From contig JAGLUW010000018.1 in NCBI GenBank assembly GCA_023134145.1, positions 1 through 64,000 on the forward strand: a stretch of DNA of 64,000 bases, given 5' to 3'. How positions within the stretch are numbered: the first letter of the stretch is position 1; each line of letters starts with the position of its first letter. The stretch is from Sulfuriflexus sp. Its GTDB lineage: Bacteria; Pseudomonadota; Gammaproteobacteria; AKS1. Made by a program: the position numbers and the translations under genes. Below the pieces are notes generated by a model. That model was not told where the DNA came from. It worked only from the letters and a program-made list of their open reading frames with translations, and ran no database searches. Of this stretch, positions 32,184 to 42,534 are shown piece by piece.

Positions 32184-33092
32184 TTAGGCCGACTCTTCCT
32201 TGGTTTTACTGTCGTCTGCTTCCCAGCGTGGCAATGCATCTAATAATTCAGCGGCACTTTGTGGGCGCAACATAGGATCGATTTCCATTGACCAATCAAT
32301 TGCCTTGAGTAGCTTTTCTGAATATTTTCGTTGATAGGCTTCAGTAGCCGATTTCATCGTGTCATGTTCATGTCGTTTAACGGCTTCAGGTGGCGGGCGG
32401 TGATCAATGCAATTTCGCATGCTTGCGCCAAACGAATAAATATCTGTCCAGGGCCCAACATAGCCGCTGTTATTGTATTGCTCAATGGGCGAGAAACCCG
32501 GCGTAATGACTTGGGTTAACTGACTACTGCGTGTCTGCATGATTGGATGAACCGCACCGAAATCAAGTAACAATGGGCTACCACCTGGGCGTAGATGAAC
32601 ATTACTGGGTTTAATATCAAGATGTAAAAAACCGGTTTTATGAATCATATCCAAACCCTTTAATAGGGCTGGGAATACGGTTAATAAGAATTGTTCACTT
32701 AAAAAGCCACCGTGTTTTTTAATATAACTATGTAAATTATGGCCTTGTTCATAGTCCATCACGATATAAACGGTACCGTTGCCACTGAAGAAATTATTTA
32801 CGTGGACAATATTGGGATGTTGCAGTTTCGCAAGTGTTTTTGCTTCATGGAGAAACAGTTTACGTCCATGATTGAGGTATTCGGTGGCATCTTCGTTTTT
32901 TGGGACAACGCGCATTTCTTTGTCACGTTTTGCGAGCTTTGAAGGCATGTATTCTTTAAGAACAACTCGCTTACCTGTATCGACTTCTTTAGCGAGGTAA
33001 ACATAGCTAAAACCACCACGACTCAGGGTCTTGCTGATAACATAGTTATCAATGCGTGTATCATTAGGTAAGCTTTTAGCTGCAGAGCTCAT
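32184..33092 (-). CDS. Serine/threonine protein kinase, non-RD type (302 aa)
   Basis: A Hanks-type kinase domain spans almost the whole protein: glycine loop L-S-R-G-G-F-S-Y-V-Y, lysine in V-V-L-K-E-Y, catalytic loop F-L-H-L-D-I-K-P-S-N, and L-L-L-D-F-G-A. The residue before the catalytic Asp is Leu instead of Arg, so it is a non-RD kinase and may not need activation-loop phosphorylation. There are no PASTA repeats and no membrane helix. It is the first gene of the minus-strand unit with PP2C, rph and rdgB, divergent from yicC across 119 bp. Targets are unknown; a link with RNA and nucleotide quality control is suggested only by context. Confidence 0.9.
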   Translation of the reverse strand: MSSAAKSLPNDTRIDNYVISKTLSRGGFSYVYLAKEVDTGKRVVLKEYMPSKLAKRDKEMRVVPKNEDATEYLNHGRKLFLHEAKTLAKLQHPNIVHVNNFFSGNGTVYIVMDYEQGHNLHSYIKKHGGFLSEQFLLTVFPALLKGLDMIHKTGFLHLDIKPSNVHLRPGGSPLLLDFGAVHPIMQTRSSQLTQVITPGFSPIEQYNNSGYVGPWTDIYSFGASMRNCIDHRPPPEAVKRHEHDTMKSATEAYQRKYSEKLLKAIDWSMEIDPMLRPQSAAELLDALPRWEADDSKTKEESA

Positions 33093-33144
33093 TAAATCGT
33101 GGCTTTGTGTTAGGTTCTTAGAGGCTAAAGCCTAGCACAAGATA

Positions 33145-33172
33145 TTGATAAAACCTCGTATATGCCTGATAT
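33145..33172 (+). promoter_or_regulatory. Candidate promoter of yicC-gmk
   Basis: TTGATA (33145-33150), a 16-nt spacer and TGATAT (33167-33172) form a moderate sigma-70 match 40 nt before the yicC start. AGGA precedes the ATG at 33212. Confidence 0.35.
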
Positions 33173-33211
33173 TAAATAGGCTTAAGTAATTCAGTGTGAC
33201 AGGACATTATT

Positions 33212-34078
33212 ATGATTCGCAGTATGACTGCTTTTTCTCGTTGTGATCGCGGTAGCGATTGGGGCACCTTGAGTTGGGAAGTGCGCACGGTTAATCACCG
33301 TTATTTGGAACCCAGTTTCCGCATGCCTGAAGAATTGCGGGTGATTGAAAGCAAGTTGCGAGAGCGGCTGACCAAGCGTCTTGGTCGTGGCAAGATTGAG
33401 TGTAATTGCCGTTTTCAAGCTCAAGAAGAGACTCAAACGGGTCTGAATATTAATACTGAATTTGCCAAGCAATTGGTTCAAACCAGTCGTGAGGTTGACC
33501 ATTTGTTATATAACCCGTCTGCGGTTAATTCACTGGATATTTTGCGCTGGCCTGGCGTGATTGAAACTAGTTCAGCAGATTGGGGTGTCTTGCGCCAAGA
33601 GGCTTTAACGTTATTTGATGAGGCCTTGGATGATCTAATCAGCACGCGTGAACGAGAAGGTGATCGCTTAAAGGCAATGATCATTGAGCGACTCGATGCG
33701 ATGGTCGTTATTGTCGCTGAAGTACGCAAGGTCATACCCGATATTATCACTGCTCAACGTAATAAGATTATCGAGCGTTTGAATGGCCTCGATGTTGAAT
33801 TGGATGATGGTCGCTTGGAACAAGAAGCCGCGATCCTTGTGCATAAAATGGACGTCGACGAAGAAATGGATCGCCTAGCAACCCATCTAGATGAAGTCAG
33901 GCGCAATCTGGATGGTAATAAACCAGTCGGGCGACGTTTGGACTTTTTGATGCAAGAGCTAAACCGTGAAGCCAATACCTTAGGTTCAAAGTCTATTAAT
34001 ATAGATACAACGCGTGCTTCGGTCGACTTGAAGGTCTTGATTGAGCAAATGCGCGAACAAATTCAGAACATAGAATGA
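33212..34078 (+). CDS. yicC: YicC family endoribonuclease
   Basis: The YicC family members are RNA-cleaving proteins; the E. coli protein has endoribonuclease activity and affects small RNA stability. Signature stretches are present: M-I-R-S-M-T-A-F-S-R at the start, W-E-V-R-T-V-N-H-R-Y-L-E, and the C-terminal block G-R-R-L-D-F-L-M-Q-E-L-N-R-E-A-N-T-L-G-S-K. The length (288 aa) equals that of E. coli. gmk follows after 13 nt, the usual yicC-gmk-rpoZ-spoT order, so a single transcript is likely. Confidence 0.95.
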   Translation: MIRSMTAFSRCDRGSDWGTLSWEVRTVNHRYLEPSFRMPEELRVIESKLRERLTKRLGRGKIECNCRFQAQEETQTGLNINTEFAKQLVQTSREVDHLLYNPSAVNSLDILRWPGVIETSSADWGVLRQEALTLFDEALDDLISTREREGDRLKAMIIERLDAMVVIVAEVRKVIPDIITAQRNKIIERLNGLDVELDDGRLEQEAAILVHKMDVDEEMDRLATHLDEVRRNLDGNKPVGRRLDFLMQELNREANTLGSKSINIDTTRASVDLKVLIEQMREQIQNIE

Positions 34079-34085
34079 TGGTTAA

Positions 34086-34724
<639 letters not shown>

Positions 34725-34799
34725 AGGGTCTGATTTGCGTACAATTCTCCGCCCGTCACCATTGAACGGGTTATCACCGCATAATTTTTGGAGAACAGC

Positions 34800-35084
34800 A
34801 TGGCTCGCGTAACAGTAGAAGATTGTTTGGATAATGTTGAAAATCGTTTCGATCTCGTTATGGTTGCTACGCGTCGTGCACGTCAATTAACTAACGGCAA
34901 AGAGCCTTTGGTTGAGCCAGAAAATGACAAGCCAACAGTTATTGCATTACGTGAAATTGCTGAAGGTCTGATTAGTACCAAAATTATGGATAAAGTTGAT
35001 TCTGACGCTGCTGCCGCTGCCGAAGCTGCTGCACTTGAAGCAGAAGCCAACTTGAACAGTGAGCTTCCATCTCCTCTGGACTAA
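34800..35084 (+). CDS. rpoZ: RNA polymerase omega subunit
   Basis: Omega helps assembly and stability of RNA polymerase and forms one of its ppGpp-binding sites. The protein begins [10 protein letters not shown] and contains [14 protein letters not shown], and [12 protein letters not shown]. The ATG at 34800 (GGAG 9 nt upstream) is the family start; the frame is open four codons further upstream but begins there with TTG. The C-terminal third is Ala/Glu-rich and variable. It is followed by spoT, the ppGpp enzyme. Confidence 0.96.
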   Translation: MARVTVEDCLDNVENRFDLVMVATRRARQLTNGKEPLVEPENDKPTVIALREIAEGLISTKIMDKVDSDAAAAAEAAALEAEANLNSELPSPLD

Positions 35085-35172
35085 ATGCACTTCGTTTAGT
35101 TCTTTACACACCGCGCTTCGCCCCACACAATAGTTACTTGTTGATGGGTAAACCTCATAAGGAGAGGCGAAG

Positions 35173-37287
35173 GTGTTTCTGATTAGTGACCTGTGCGAGA
35201 TGCTTGAAGAGTATCTTGAATACGATCAGGTTAAAGAAATCTATAATGCCTACCTATTTGGTGCGGAAGCACACAAGGGGCAACATCGCCTGTCTGGCGA
35301 ACCTTATATATATCACCCTATTGCGGTTGCGCGGATCCTTGCCGAGCAGCGAATGGATCATAAAACCATCATCGCCGCAATCTTGCATGATGTCATTGAA
35401 GATACGCCAACCGCAAAAGAACATCTCAGTGAGCTGTTTGGCGAAGATGTGGCTGAGTTAGTTGATGGCGTTAGTAAGCTGACCCAAATCCAATTCGAGA
35501 GTAAGGCGGAACAGCAAGCTGAGAATATGCGCAAGATGATGTTGGCGATGACGCGAGACATTCGTGTGATTCTTATCAAGCTCGCAGATCGTTTACATAA
35601 CATGCGCACGCTCGGGCATATGCGCCCTGATAAAAGACGTCGCATTGCGCGCGAGACGTTGGATATCTATGTACCGATTGCCAGTCGCCTTGGTATGAAC
35701 AGATTAAGAATTGAGCTTGAAGAATTAGGTTTTAAATCGATGTACCCAATGCGTTATGCCGTTTTGGATAATGCCTTGAAAAAAGCACGTGGTAATCGAA
35801 AAGAAATTGTACAAAAGATTGAAACATCGATTAAACATCGCTTGGTGCAAGAAGGATTTAGCGGTGATGTGATTGGCCGTGAAAAACATCTCTATAGCGT
35901 TTACGAAAAAATAAAAAATCGAGTTTCATCTTTGTCAGAAGTCTTCGATGTATATGCTTTCCGCATCGTGGTTGAGTCCGTTGATGAGTGTTACCGGGCA
36001 TTAGGTGTAGTACATAACCTTTATAAACCAGTGCCAGGTAAGTTTAAGGATTATATTGCGATTCCTAAAACCAACGGATACCAATCTTTGCACACTATTT
36101 TATTTGGTCCTTATGGCGTGCCAATTGAAGTGCAGATTCGCACACAAGAAATGCATACTGTCGCAGAGAAAGGGATTGCCGCACATTGGCGATACAAAAC
36201 AGGCGATGCAGTTGGTTCAGCCGATCATGTGCGTGCACGCGAATGGCTACGTAATATTTTAGAAATGCAAAAAAGTGCTGGCGACTCTTTAGAGTTTATT
36301 GAAAACTTAAAAATAGATTTATTTCCAGATGAGATTTATATCTTTACTCCGGAAGGTAAAATCATGGAAATGCCACGTGGTGCAACCGCGGTCGATTTTG
36401 CCTATGCGGTGCATACCGATATTGGTAATTCCTGTGTCGCCGTAAAAATCGATCGACGACTAGCGCCATTACGCACACCATTATGGAATGGTCAGCATGT
36501 TGAGATTGTTACTGCACCGAATGCACGACCTAACCCAGCTTGGTTGAATTTTGTTATTACCGCTAAGGCGCGTTCTAACATTCGTCACTTCTTGAAAAAT
36601 CTTCGTCAAGATGAAGCAATACAACTTGGCCAGCGTTTAATAGATAAGGCGCTAACTGCTTTTAATGTTGAATTAAAAGATGTTCCTGAACAACGTGTCA
36701 ATGACTTACTTGAACAGTATGGTTTTAAGACGCTTGATGATCTACTGGCTGATATTGGTCTTGGTACACGCATGGCACAGTTAGTTGCGCGTGCGTTGAT
36801 GCCGGAAGAAACTGCGGTGAATGACAATCTAGCAGATGAATCAAGTTCTTCTGCCTTGATGATCAAGGGTACTGAAGGCATGTTGGTTAACTTTGCAAAA
36901 TGTTGCCATCCTATTCCCGGTGATCCGATTATTGGTTTCCTCAGTGCCGGTCGCGGTATTGTTGTGCACAATGAGATGTGTACTAACGTTGGTGATTTCC
37001 GTAAACATCCTGAAAAATGGATCGACGTGCAGTGGGAAAATGATCTTGAAGGTGAATTCCAGGTGAGCCTGCGGGTTGATGTTTCTAATCAGCGAGGCTC
37101 GCTGGCAACGATCGCTGCAACGATAGCAGACATGGGCGCAAATATTGAAAACGTCATTATGGAAGAACGTGAAGGTAATTACAGCACAATGAATTTCACC
37201 TTAAGCGTTAGAGACCGTCAGCATCTTGCAAAAATAATGCGACAAATTCACGCGAATAAAAAAGTGTTACGTCTGGCACGTAGCTAA
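35173..37287 (+). CDS. spoT: Bifunctional (p)ppGpp synthetase/hydrolase SpoT
   Basis: SpoT makes and degrades the alarmone (p)ppGpp. The domains are in order: HD hydrolase (about 25-180, with the intact motif H72-D73-x2-E76-D77), synthetase (about 230-350, [20 protein letters not shown]), TGS (about 385-447) and a C-terminal ACT domain (about 630-704). The intact HD motif means hydrolase activity, as in SpoT and unlike RelA. The start is GTG at 35173, preceded by GGAGAGGCGAAG. It follows rpoZ in the conserved gammaproteobacterial order. Confidence 0.96.
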   Translation: MFLISDLCEMLEEYLEYDQVKEIYNAYLFGAEAHKGQHRLSGEPYIYHPIAVARILAEQRMDHKTIIAAILHDVIEDTPTAKEHLSELFGEDVAELVDGVSKLTQIQFESKAEQQAENMRKMMLAMTRDIRVILIKLADRLHNMRTLGHMRPDKRRRIARETLDIYVPIASRLGMNRLRIELEELGFKSMYPMRYAVLDNALKKARGNRKEIVQKIETSIKHRLVQEGFSGDVIGREKHLYSVYEKIKNRVSSLSEVFDVYAFRIVVESVDECYRALGVVHNLYKPVPGKFKDYIAIPKTNGYQSLHTILFGPYGVPIEVQIRTQEMHTVAEKGIAAHWRYKTGDAVGSADHVRAREWLRNILEMQKSAGDSLEFIENLKIDLFPDEIYIFTPEGKIMEMPRGATAVDFAYAVHTDIGNSCVAVKIDRRLAPLRTPLWNGQHVEIVTAPNARPNPAWLNFVITAKARSNIRHFLKNLRQDEAIQLGQRLIDKALTAFNVELKDVPEQRVNDLLEQYGFKTLDDLLADIGLGTRMAQLVARALMPEETAVNDNLADESSSSALMIKGTEGMLVNFAKCCHPIPGDPIIGFLSAGRGIVVHNEMCTNVGDFRKHPEKWIDVQWENDLEGEFQVSLRVDVSNQRGSLATIAATIADMGANIENVIMEEREGNYSTMNFTLSVRDRQHLAKIMRQIHANKKVLRLARS

Positions 37288-37313
37288 AAAAGTTAAAATA
37301 TTGGGAGGCCAGC

Positions 37314-37697
37314 ATGGCACGCGAAATTATTTCTACGGATAAAGCGCCACAAGCGATTGGTACTTATTCACAAGCAGTGAAAATTGACAATACGGTTTAT
37401 ATGTCGGGGCAGATCCCTTTAATTCCTGAAACCATGGAATTAGTTGATGGTGATATTGAAGCGCAAATCACTCGTGTGTTTGATAATTTGCTAGCCGTTG
37501 CTAATGCAGCGGGCGGTGATCTTTCTCACGTAGTTAAACTTAATGTATTTCTTACTGACCTCACAAATTTCCCGGTTGTTAATGAAGTGATGGCGCGTTA
37601 TTTTTCTGAGCCTTATCCTGCCCGTGCTGCGATTGGTGTTGCAGCTTTGCCGAAAGCGGCAGAAGTGGAAATGGATGCTGTGCTACAACTAGATTAG
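37314..37697 (+). CDS. ridA: 2-iminobutanoate/2-iminopropanoate deaminase RidA
   Basis: RidA hydrolyses reactive enamine/imine intermediates released by PLP enzymes such as threonine dehydratase. The protein (127 aa) has the Rid signature: [11 protein letters not shown] at the start, M-S-G-Q-I-P, and [13 protein letters not shown] with the substrate-binding Arg. It lies 26 nt after spoT and 10 nt before recG, all on the same strand. Confidence 0.95.
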   Translation: MAREIISTDKAPQAIGTYSQAVKIDNTVYMSGQIPLIPETMELVDGDIEAQITRVFDNLLAVANAAGGDLSHVVKLNVFLTDLTNFPVVNEVMARYFSEPYPARAAIGVAALPKAAEVEMDAVLQLD

Positions 37698-37707
37698 TCG
37701 CTATACG

Positions 37708-39783
37708 ATGAGCGCGGATCCGGCTTCATTATTAGTGACATCACTGCGTGGTGTCGGTAATAAAATCGCAGAGAAATTAGCGCGATTGAATCTGTATACC
37801 GTGCAAGATGTTTTGTTTCATCTTCCTTTTCGTTATGAAGATCGCACACGGGTTGTGCCCATTGGTAGTCTTCGACCTGGTGAGTCAGCGGTTGTGCAAG
37901 GTGAGGTCTTACTTACAGAAATAAAATTCGGCCGGCGCCGAAGCATGTTATCGCGTATCAGTGATGGCACAGGTTCATTAACACTGCGGTTTTTTCATTT
38001 TAATGCCGCGCAAAAAGCCAGTCTTGAACGTGGGGCAACCGTACGTTGTTATGGCGAAGCACGTAAAGGTGCAGCAACGCTGGAATTGATTCATCCTGAA
38101 TACCAAATTGTTACTGCGTTATCTAATCACGAAGCTGAAGAACATCTGACTCCAGTTTATTCAACCACGGAAGGTGTACATCAACTTAAACTACGCGATT
38201 TGACGGAACAGGCATTGAAACATGTTGATGATGTGTATGAATGGTTGCCAAGCGATTTACTGACAGAATTAAAATTACCCACCTTGCAAGAAGCGATTAA
38301 GTTATTGCACCGACCTGCTGCGGATATATCGGTGCATGAATTAACAGACTCACGTCATCCAACCCAACAACGTTTAGCCTTTGAAGAACTGTTGGCACAA
38401 CACTTAAGTATGCGTCAATTGCGTGAACGCATGCAGTCACATCAAGCACCTTCGTTGAAAACAGCCGGAAAATTACAACAACAATTTCTCGATGCATTGC
38501 CGTTTGAATTAACAGGTGCACAACAACGTGTGGCAAACGAAATACAAACGGATTTAGATCGTGATGTACCAATGCAACGTCTGGTACAAGGTGATGTGGG
38601 TTCAGGTAAAACGGCTGTTGCGGCTTGCGCGGTGCTAAGCGCGATTGAAGCAGGTTACCAAGTTGCAATGATGGCGCCGACAGAATTATTAGCCGAACAA
38701 CATTATCAAAACTTTCGTCAATGGCTTGAACCGATGGGATTGCAAGTGGCGTGGCTATCTGGAAGTTTAAAAACAAAACCGCGTCGAGAATCACTTGCCA
38801 GCATTGAAGATGGCTCGGCACAATTAATTGTTGGTACACATGCCTTATTTCAAGCCGAGGTTGAGTTTGCAAAATTGGGTTTGGTAATTATTGATGAACA
38901 ACATCGCTTTGGTGTGCATCAACGATTAGCATTGCGCGAGAAGGGCAGTAGTGAAGGTGGTCATCCACACCAATTGATTATGACTGCGACGCCCATTCCT
39001 AGAACATTGGCAATGACTTTTTATGCCGATTTAGATAGTTCGGTGATTGATGAAATGCCACCGGGACGTACGCCAGTGAGTACCGTAGTCATTCCAGATA
39101 GTCGGCGTAACGAAGTGGTGCAACGGGTCGAACAGGCTTGTAAATCAGGGCGACAAGTTTATTGGGTGTGTACCTTGATCGAAGAATCAGAAGCACTGCA
39201 ATGTGAAGCGGCAGAAGATACGGCAAAGGCCTTAACGGAAGCGTTGTCTAATTTAAAAGTGACCTTAGTGCACGGGCGTATGAAGGCTGCAGAAAAAGAA
39301 GCGGCTATGTCGGCATTTAAAAAGGGTGATATTGACCTGTTGGTTGCAACAACGGTTATTGAGGTCGGTGTTGATGTGCCCAATGCGAGTTTAATGGTCA
39401 TCGAAAATGCCGAGCGTTTTGGTTTGGCGCAATTACATCAATTACGTGGTCGAGTTGGTCGTGGAAGCCATGAAAGTAGTTGTGTACTGCTATACAAAAA
39501 TCCTTTGTCGAGGCGCGCACGTGATCGGCTTGCCGTGATGCGTGAAACGACCGATGGTTTTGAAATAGCACGCCATGATTTAGAACAACGTGGCCCCGGT
39601 GAAGTTTTAGGTACGCGTCAAACAGGCCTTGCTGAAATGCGCGTTGCTGATTTATTGCGTGATCAGGATTTATTGCCATTAGTAGAACAAACAGCGACAC
39701 AGCTTTTTGAACATTGGCCGGAGCATATTGAACCATTGATAAGACGATGGATCGGGGATGCTCAGCGTTATGCAGATGTTTAA
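37708..39783 (+). CDS. recG: ATP-dependent DNA helicase RecG
   Basis: RecG remodels stalled replication forks and branch-migrates junctions. The wedge (OB) domain occupies about the first 200 residues (L-R-G-V-G-N-K-I-A-E-K-L). Helicase motif I is G-D-V-G-S-G-K-T, the Walker B box D-E-Q-H, then T-A-T-P-I-P-R-T-L and the C-terminal Q-L-R-G-R-V-G-R-G. The length is normal (691 aa). It ends 44 nt before ubiC and is in line with the spoT-ridA-recG order seen in many gammaproteobacteria. Confidence 0.97.
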   Translation: MSADPASLLVTSLRGVGNKIAEKLARLNLYTVQDVLFHLPFRYEDRTRVVPIGSLRPGESAVVQGEVLLTEIKFGRRRSMLSRISDGTGSLTLRFFHFNAAQKASLERGATVRCYGEARKGAATLELIHPEYQIVTALSNHEAEEHLTPVYSTTEGVHQLKLRDLTEQALKHVDDVYEWLPSDLLTELKLPTLQEAIKLLHRPAADISVHELTDSRHPTQQRLAFEELLAQHLSMRQLRERMQSHQAPSLKTAGKLQQQFLDALPFELTGAQQRVANEIQTDLDRDVPMQRLVQGDVGSGKTAVAACAVLSAIEAGYQVAMMAPTELLAEQHYQNFRQWLEPMGLQVAWLSGSLKTKPRRESLASIEDGSAQLIVGTHALFQAEVEFAKLGLVIIDEQHRFGVHQRLALREKGSSEGGHPHQLIMTATPIPRTLAMTFYADLDSSVIDEMPPGRTPVSTVVIPDSRRNEVVQRVEQACKSGRQVYWVCTLIEESEALQCEAAEDTAKALTEALSNLKVTLVHGRMKAAEKEAAMSAFKKGDIDLLVATTVIEVGVDVPNASLMVIENAERFGLAQLHQLRGRVGRGSHESSCVLLYKNPLSRRARDRLAVMRETTDGFEIARHDLEQRGPGEVLGTRQTGLAEMRVADLLRDQDLLPLVEQTATQLFEHWPEHIEPLIRRWIGDAQRYADV

Positions 39784-39827
39784 ACCAACGTGGTATGGTA
39801 TCGGCCATTCGAGCAAGGTAGTTGTTA

Positions 39828-40379
39828 ATGCACCATCGTGAGCCAGTTTGGCGCCATCATCGACATGTTTTACGTAGTCGCGTCCCTCTGGATTGGTGGC
39901 GCTGGTTAATCGATCCCGCGTCATTAACCAAGCGGTTACAATTTGCTTGTGCAGGTCGATTTCATGTTGAGGTGGTCAGTCAGGGCTGGGGTGTGCCGCA
40001 TCACAATGAGTCGCGTTGCATGGGTTTACCGGAAGGTAGACGTGCATTGTTGCGAGAGGTTTATCTCTATTGTGATGATCAGCCGTGGGTGTTCGCGCGT
40101 ACGGTGATACCGGCAACAACCTTAACCGGCCATGAAAGACGCCTGATGCATCTGGGTAATAAGCCATTAGGGGCGGTGTTGTTTGCCGATCCCGGTATGC
40201 GACGCAGTGACGTTGAGTTGGCTTGTATTGGTTCTGGCCAAAAGCTTTTTAGACGTGCAACGGAACGTTTGGCTCAGCAACCGAAAAGCATTTGGGGGCG
40301 ACGTTCAGTTTTCAATCTGCATGATAAGCCGTTACTTGTCAGTGAGATATTCCTTCCCAGTACGCCGAACCATCCTTAG
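39828..40379 (+). CDS. ubiC: Chorismate pyruvate-lyase UbiC
   Basis: UbiC removes pyruvate from chorismate to give 4-hydroxybenzoate, the first step of ubiquinone synthesis. Features that fit are the W-R-x-W-L-I-D-P-x-S-L-T-x-R start, R-x-V-x-L-Y-C-D-D-Q-P-W-V-F-A-R-T-V-I-P (the core strand with the conserved Arg), and the L-G-x-K-P-L-G motif and final F-L-P. The ATG at 39828 is chosen because AAGG lies about 9 nt upstream; an alternative TTG lies two codons before. Its length (183 aa) is slightly above E. coli (165). ubiA follows 59 nt later and uses the product. Confidence 0.93.
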   Translation: MHHREPVWRHHRHVLRSRVPLDWWRWLIDPASLTKRLQFACAGRFHVEVVSQGWGVPHHNESRCMGLPEGRRALLREVYLYCDDQPWVFARTVIPATTLTGHERRLMHLGNKPLGAVLFADPGMRRSDVELACIGSGQKLFRRATERLAQQPKSIWGRRSVFNLHDKPLLVSEIFLPSTPNHP

Positions 40380-40438
40380 TTATTATCTAAAGTTGGATAA
40401 AACTGGCGCGAACCCGATAGCTTGGCGATAATAGCGGT

Positions 40439-41353
40439 ATGCAGAATCCCTTAGAGTTTATTCGTCGGTATTATCGTGAGAACGTTCCTGATCGCACGCA
40501 AGATCGCCTTCTACAATATGCCTTATTAATGAGGCTGAATCGGCCAATTGGGATCTATTTACTGCTCTGGCCAACATTATGGGCATTGTTGATTGCTTCT
40601 AATGGCAGTCCTTCCGTTGGCGTAAGCATTGTCTTCGTACTTGGCGTTATCCTAATGCGTTCGGCAGGCTGTGTGATTAATGATTTCGCGGATCGTAAAA
40701 TAGACAAACATATTGAGCGAACCAAAGATCGCCCAATTACAGCAGGACGTGTTTCTGAGCGTGAGGCCTTAGTATTGTTTATTGGTCTGTGCCTTACGGC
40801 CTTTGTTTTAGTGTTATTCATGAATTTGCTGACCATTCGCCTATCTATCGTGGCTGTGGCATTGGCAGCGATTTATCCCTTTATGAAACGTTACACCTAT
40901 TTGCCGCAGGTTTTCCTCGGTTTGGCCTTTGGTTGGGCTGTACCAATGACCTTTGCAGCGCAAACGGGGGAACTGCCGCCCTTAGCGTGGTTGATGCTAA
41001 CCGGTACGGTATTGTGGGCTACGGCCTATGACACCATGTATGCCATGGTTGATCGAGAGGATGACCTCAAGGTAGGGGTGAAGTCGACCGCCATACTGTT
41101 TGGTGAGGCTGATCGCGTCATTATTGGTGCTATTCAATTGTTATTGATGCTGGTTTTGTTGCTGGTTGGTCGCCAAGCTGAATTAGGCGGCATTTACTAT
41201 ATTGGTCTGGGTTTTGCTGCGGCAACGTTAATTTATCAACAAAAATTGATTTGGTACCGACAACCGGCAGAATGCTTGAAGGCCTTTTTGAATAATAACT
41301 GGTTTGGTCTGGCGGTATTTTTAGGACTTTTGGGTGATTTAGTACTGAAATAA
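40439..41353 (+). CDS. ubiA: 4-Hydroxybenzoate polyprenyltransferase UbiA
   Basis: UbiA is the inner-membrane enzyme that attaches the polyprenyl tail to 4-hydroxybenzoate, the second step of ubiquinone synthesis. It has about eight or nine transmembrane helices and the two Asp-rich motifs: N-D-F-A-D-R-K-I-D in the first half and D-R-E-D-D-L-K-V-G in the second. Length 304 aa (E. coli 290). It is paired with ubiC, the usual gammaproteobacterial arrangement. The quinone is the electron carrier of the respiratory chain ending in the oxidases further along this window. Confidence 0.96.
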   Translation: MQNPLEFIRRYYRENVPDRTQDRLLQYALLMRLNRPIGIYLLLWPTLWALLIASNGSPSVGVSIVFVLGVILMRSAGCVINDFADRKIDKHIERTKDRPITAGRVSEREALVLFIGLCLTAFVLVLFMNLLTIRLSIVAVALAAIYPFMKRYTYLPQVFLGLAFGWAVPMTFAAQTGELPPLAWLMLTGTVLWATAYDTMYAMVDREDDLKVGVKSTAILFGEADRVIIGAIQLLLMLVLLLVGRQAELGGIYYIGLGFAAATLIYQQKLIWYRQPAECLKAFLNNNWFGLAVFLGLLGDLVLK

Positions 41354-41490
41354 GACTGGAAAATCAGGTTTAAACGACTATTTTATATATTGACAACAAT
41401 AGTTTGCTATGTGAACCTTAGAAACTACATTAGTTACAATACCTTAAGAACTGTAAAGTTTAGTAATATCATGGATAGGGGTGTCCTATA

Positions 41491-41518
41491 TTGCGATTGA
41501 GGTGTTTTTATTCATAAT
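41491..41518 (+). promoter_or_regulatory. Promoter of the MSHA operon
   Basis: TTGCGA (41491-41496), a 16-nt spacer and CATAAT (41513-41518) form a good sigma-70 match 34 nt before the predicted mshI start. A small hairpin (CAGCC-GTA-GGCTG, 41519-41531) lies directly after, at the expected start of transcription. The remaining 41354-41490 shows no gene. Confidence 0.55.
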
Positions 41519-41551
41519 CAGCCGTAGGCTGGTTGAACCGGGGACAGCACT

Positions 41552-42532
41552 CTGTTTTCGTTATTAAAAAGCAAGCCAAAGATTGACGGACTGGTTGGAA
41601 TCTATTTTGATTCTAACGGGATCGCCTTTTGCCGAGTTTCTCGTGACAATGAGAATCCACCAACGCTAGAAACTTGCGAGTATGCCTTGTTGGAAAATAG
41701 CATGGGGCTTTCGGCCGAATTGACCCAATCTCTAAAATTAGTCGCTGTAATCAAAGAAAACGAATTAGAGCAAGCTGCATGTACTTGTGTGATGCCGCCT
41801 GAATCTCATTCCTTACTGTTGATTGAAGCACCCGATGTGCAGCCCACAGAATTAAAGGCAGCGGTTCGTTGGCGAATTAAAGATCTAATTGATTTTCATA
41901 TTGATGATGCCGTTATTGATGTTTTTGAAATCCCTGAACATAATGCCGCACCGGGTCGCGCCCGCTTGATGTATGCGGTCGCTGCGCGAGCATCAAAAAT
42001 TAAAAAAAGCGTAGACAGTATTGAAAAAACATCATTGGATTTAGAAACTGTTGATATCCCAGAGTTGGCTATTCGCAATATCACCGCTCTACTTGATGAT
42101 GATATTCGCGGCGTTGCTTTTTTGTACTTATCACAAGACTCAGGAATTATCACATTGACGAGACAGGGTTCACTTTATCTTTCTCGTAATATCGATGTGG
42201 GTACAAAGCAAATGGTTCCTAGTTCAGGTAGTGATGAATTGAATTCGGAAACCCAACAAGCGCTTGATAAAATTGTACTCGAAGTGCAGCGCTCATTAGA
42301 TTATTACGAAAGTCATTTTTCTCAGCCACCAATTACTTCGCTGGTTATTGCGCCGATGGAACAAGAAGTTTCAGGTGTGTTGCCATATCTCTCTGCTAAC
42401 CTAGGTATTGCAGTGAGTCGTTTAGATTTTAATAGTGTATTAAAAATTAATGAACCACTTAGCGATGAGTTGCAGTCGCAATGTCTGTTATCGATTGGTG
42501 CTGCCTTACGTCATGAGCCGAAGGTATTTTAA
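41552..42532 (+). CDS. mshI: MSHA biogenesis protein MshI (PilM-like), probable CTG start
   Basis: MshI is the actin-like PilM-type protein of the inner-membrane platform of MSHA pili. The family's first beta strands are encoded upstream of any standard start: codons 13-30 from 41552 read G-L-V-G-I-Y-F-D-S-N-G-I-A-F-C-R-V-S, typical of the fold. No ATG, GTG or TTG is available in this frame before TTG at 41687, and an in-frame TGA lies upstream. CTG at 41552 has GGGGA 7 nt before it and is my choice (326 aa). If only 41687 were used, the first strand would be lost. It is the first gene of the mshI to mshN unit; the PilN-like gene follows at 2 nt. Confidence 0.82.
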   Translation: MFSLLKSKPKIDGLVGIYFDSNGIAFCRVSRDNENPPTLETCEYALLENSMGLSAELTQSLKLVAVIKENELEQAACTCVMPPESHSLLLIEAPDVQPTELKAAVRWRIKDLIDFHIDDAVIDVFEIPEHNAAPGRARLMYAVAARASKIKKSVDSIEKTSLDLETVDIPELAIRNITALLDDDIRGVAFLYLSQDSGIITLTRQGSLYLSRNIDVGTKQMVPSSGSDELNSETQQALDKIVLEVQRSLDYYESHFSQPPITSLVIAPMEQEVSGVLPYLSANLGIAVSRLDFNSVLKINEPLSDELQSQCLLSIGAALRHEPKVF

Positions 42533-42534
42533 GC

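Noticed and set aside
38297..38872. 191-codon minus-strand frame inside recG
   Set aside because: It is a shadow of the recG coding frame; the plus-strand protein is unmistakable and full length.
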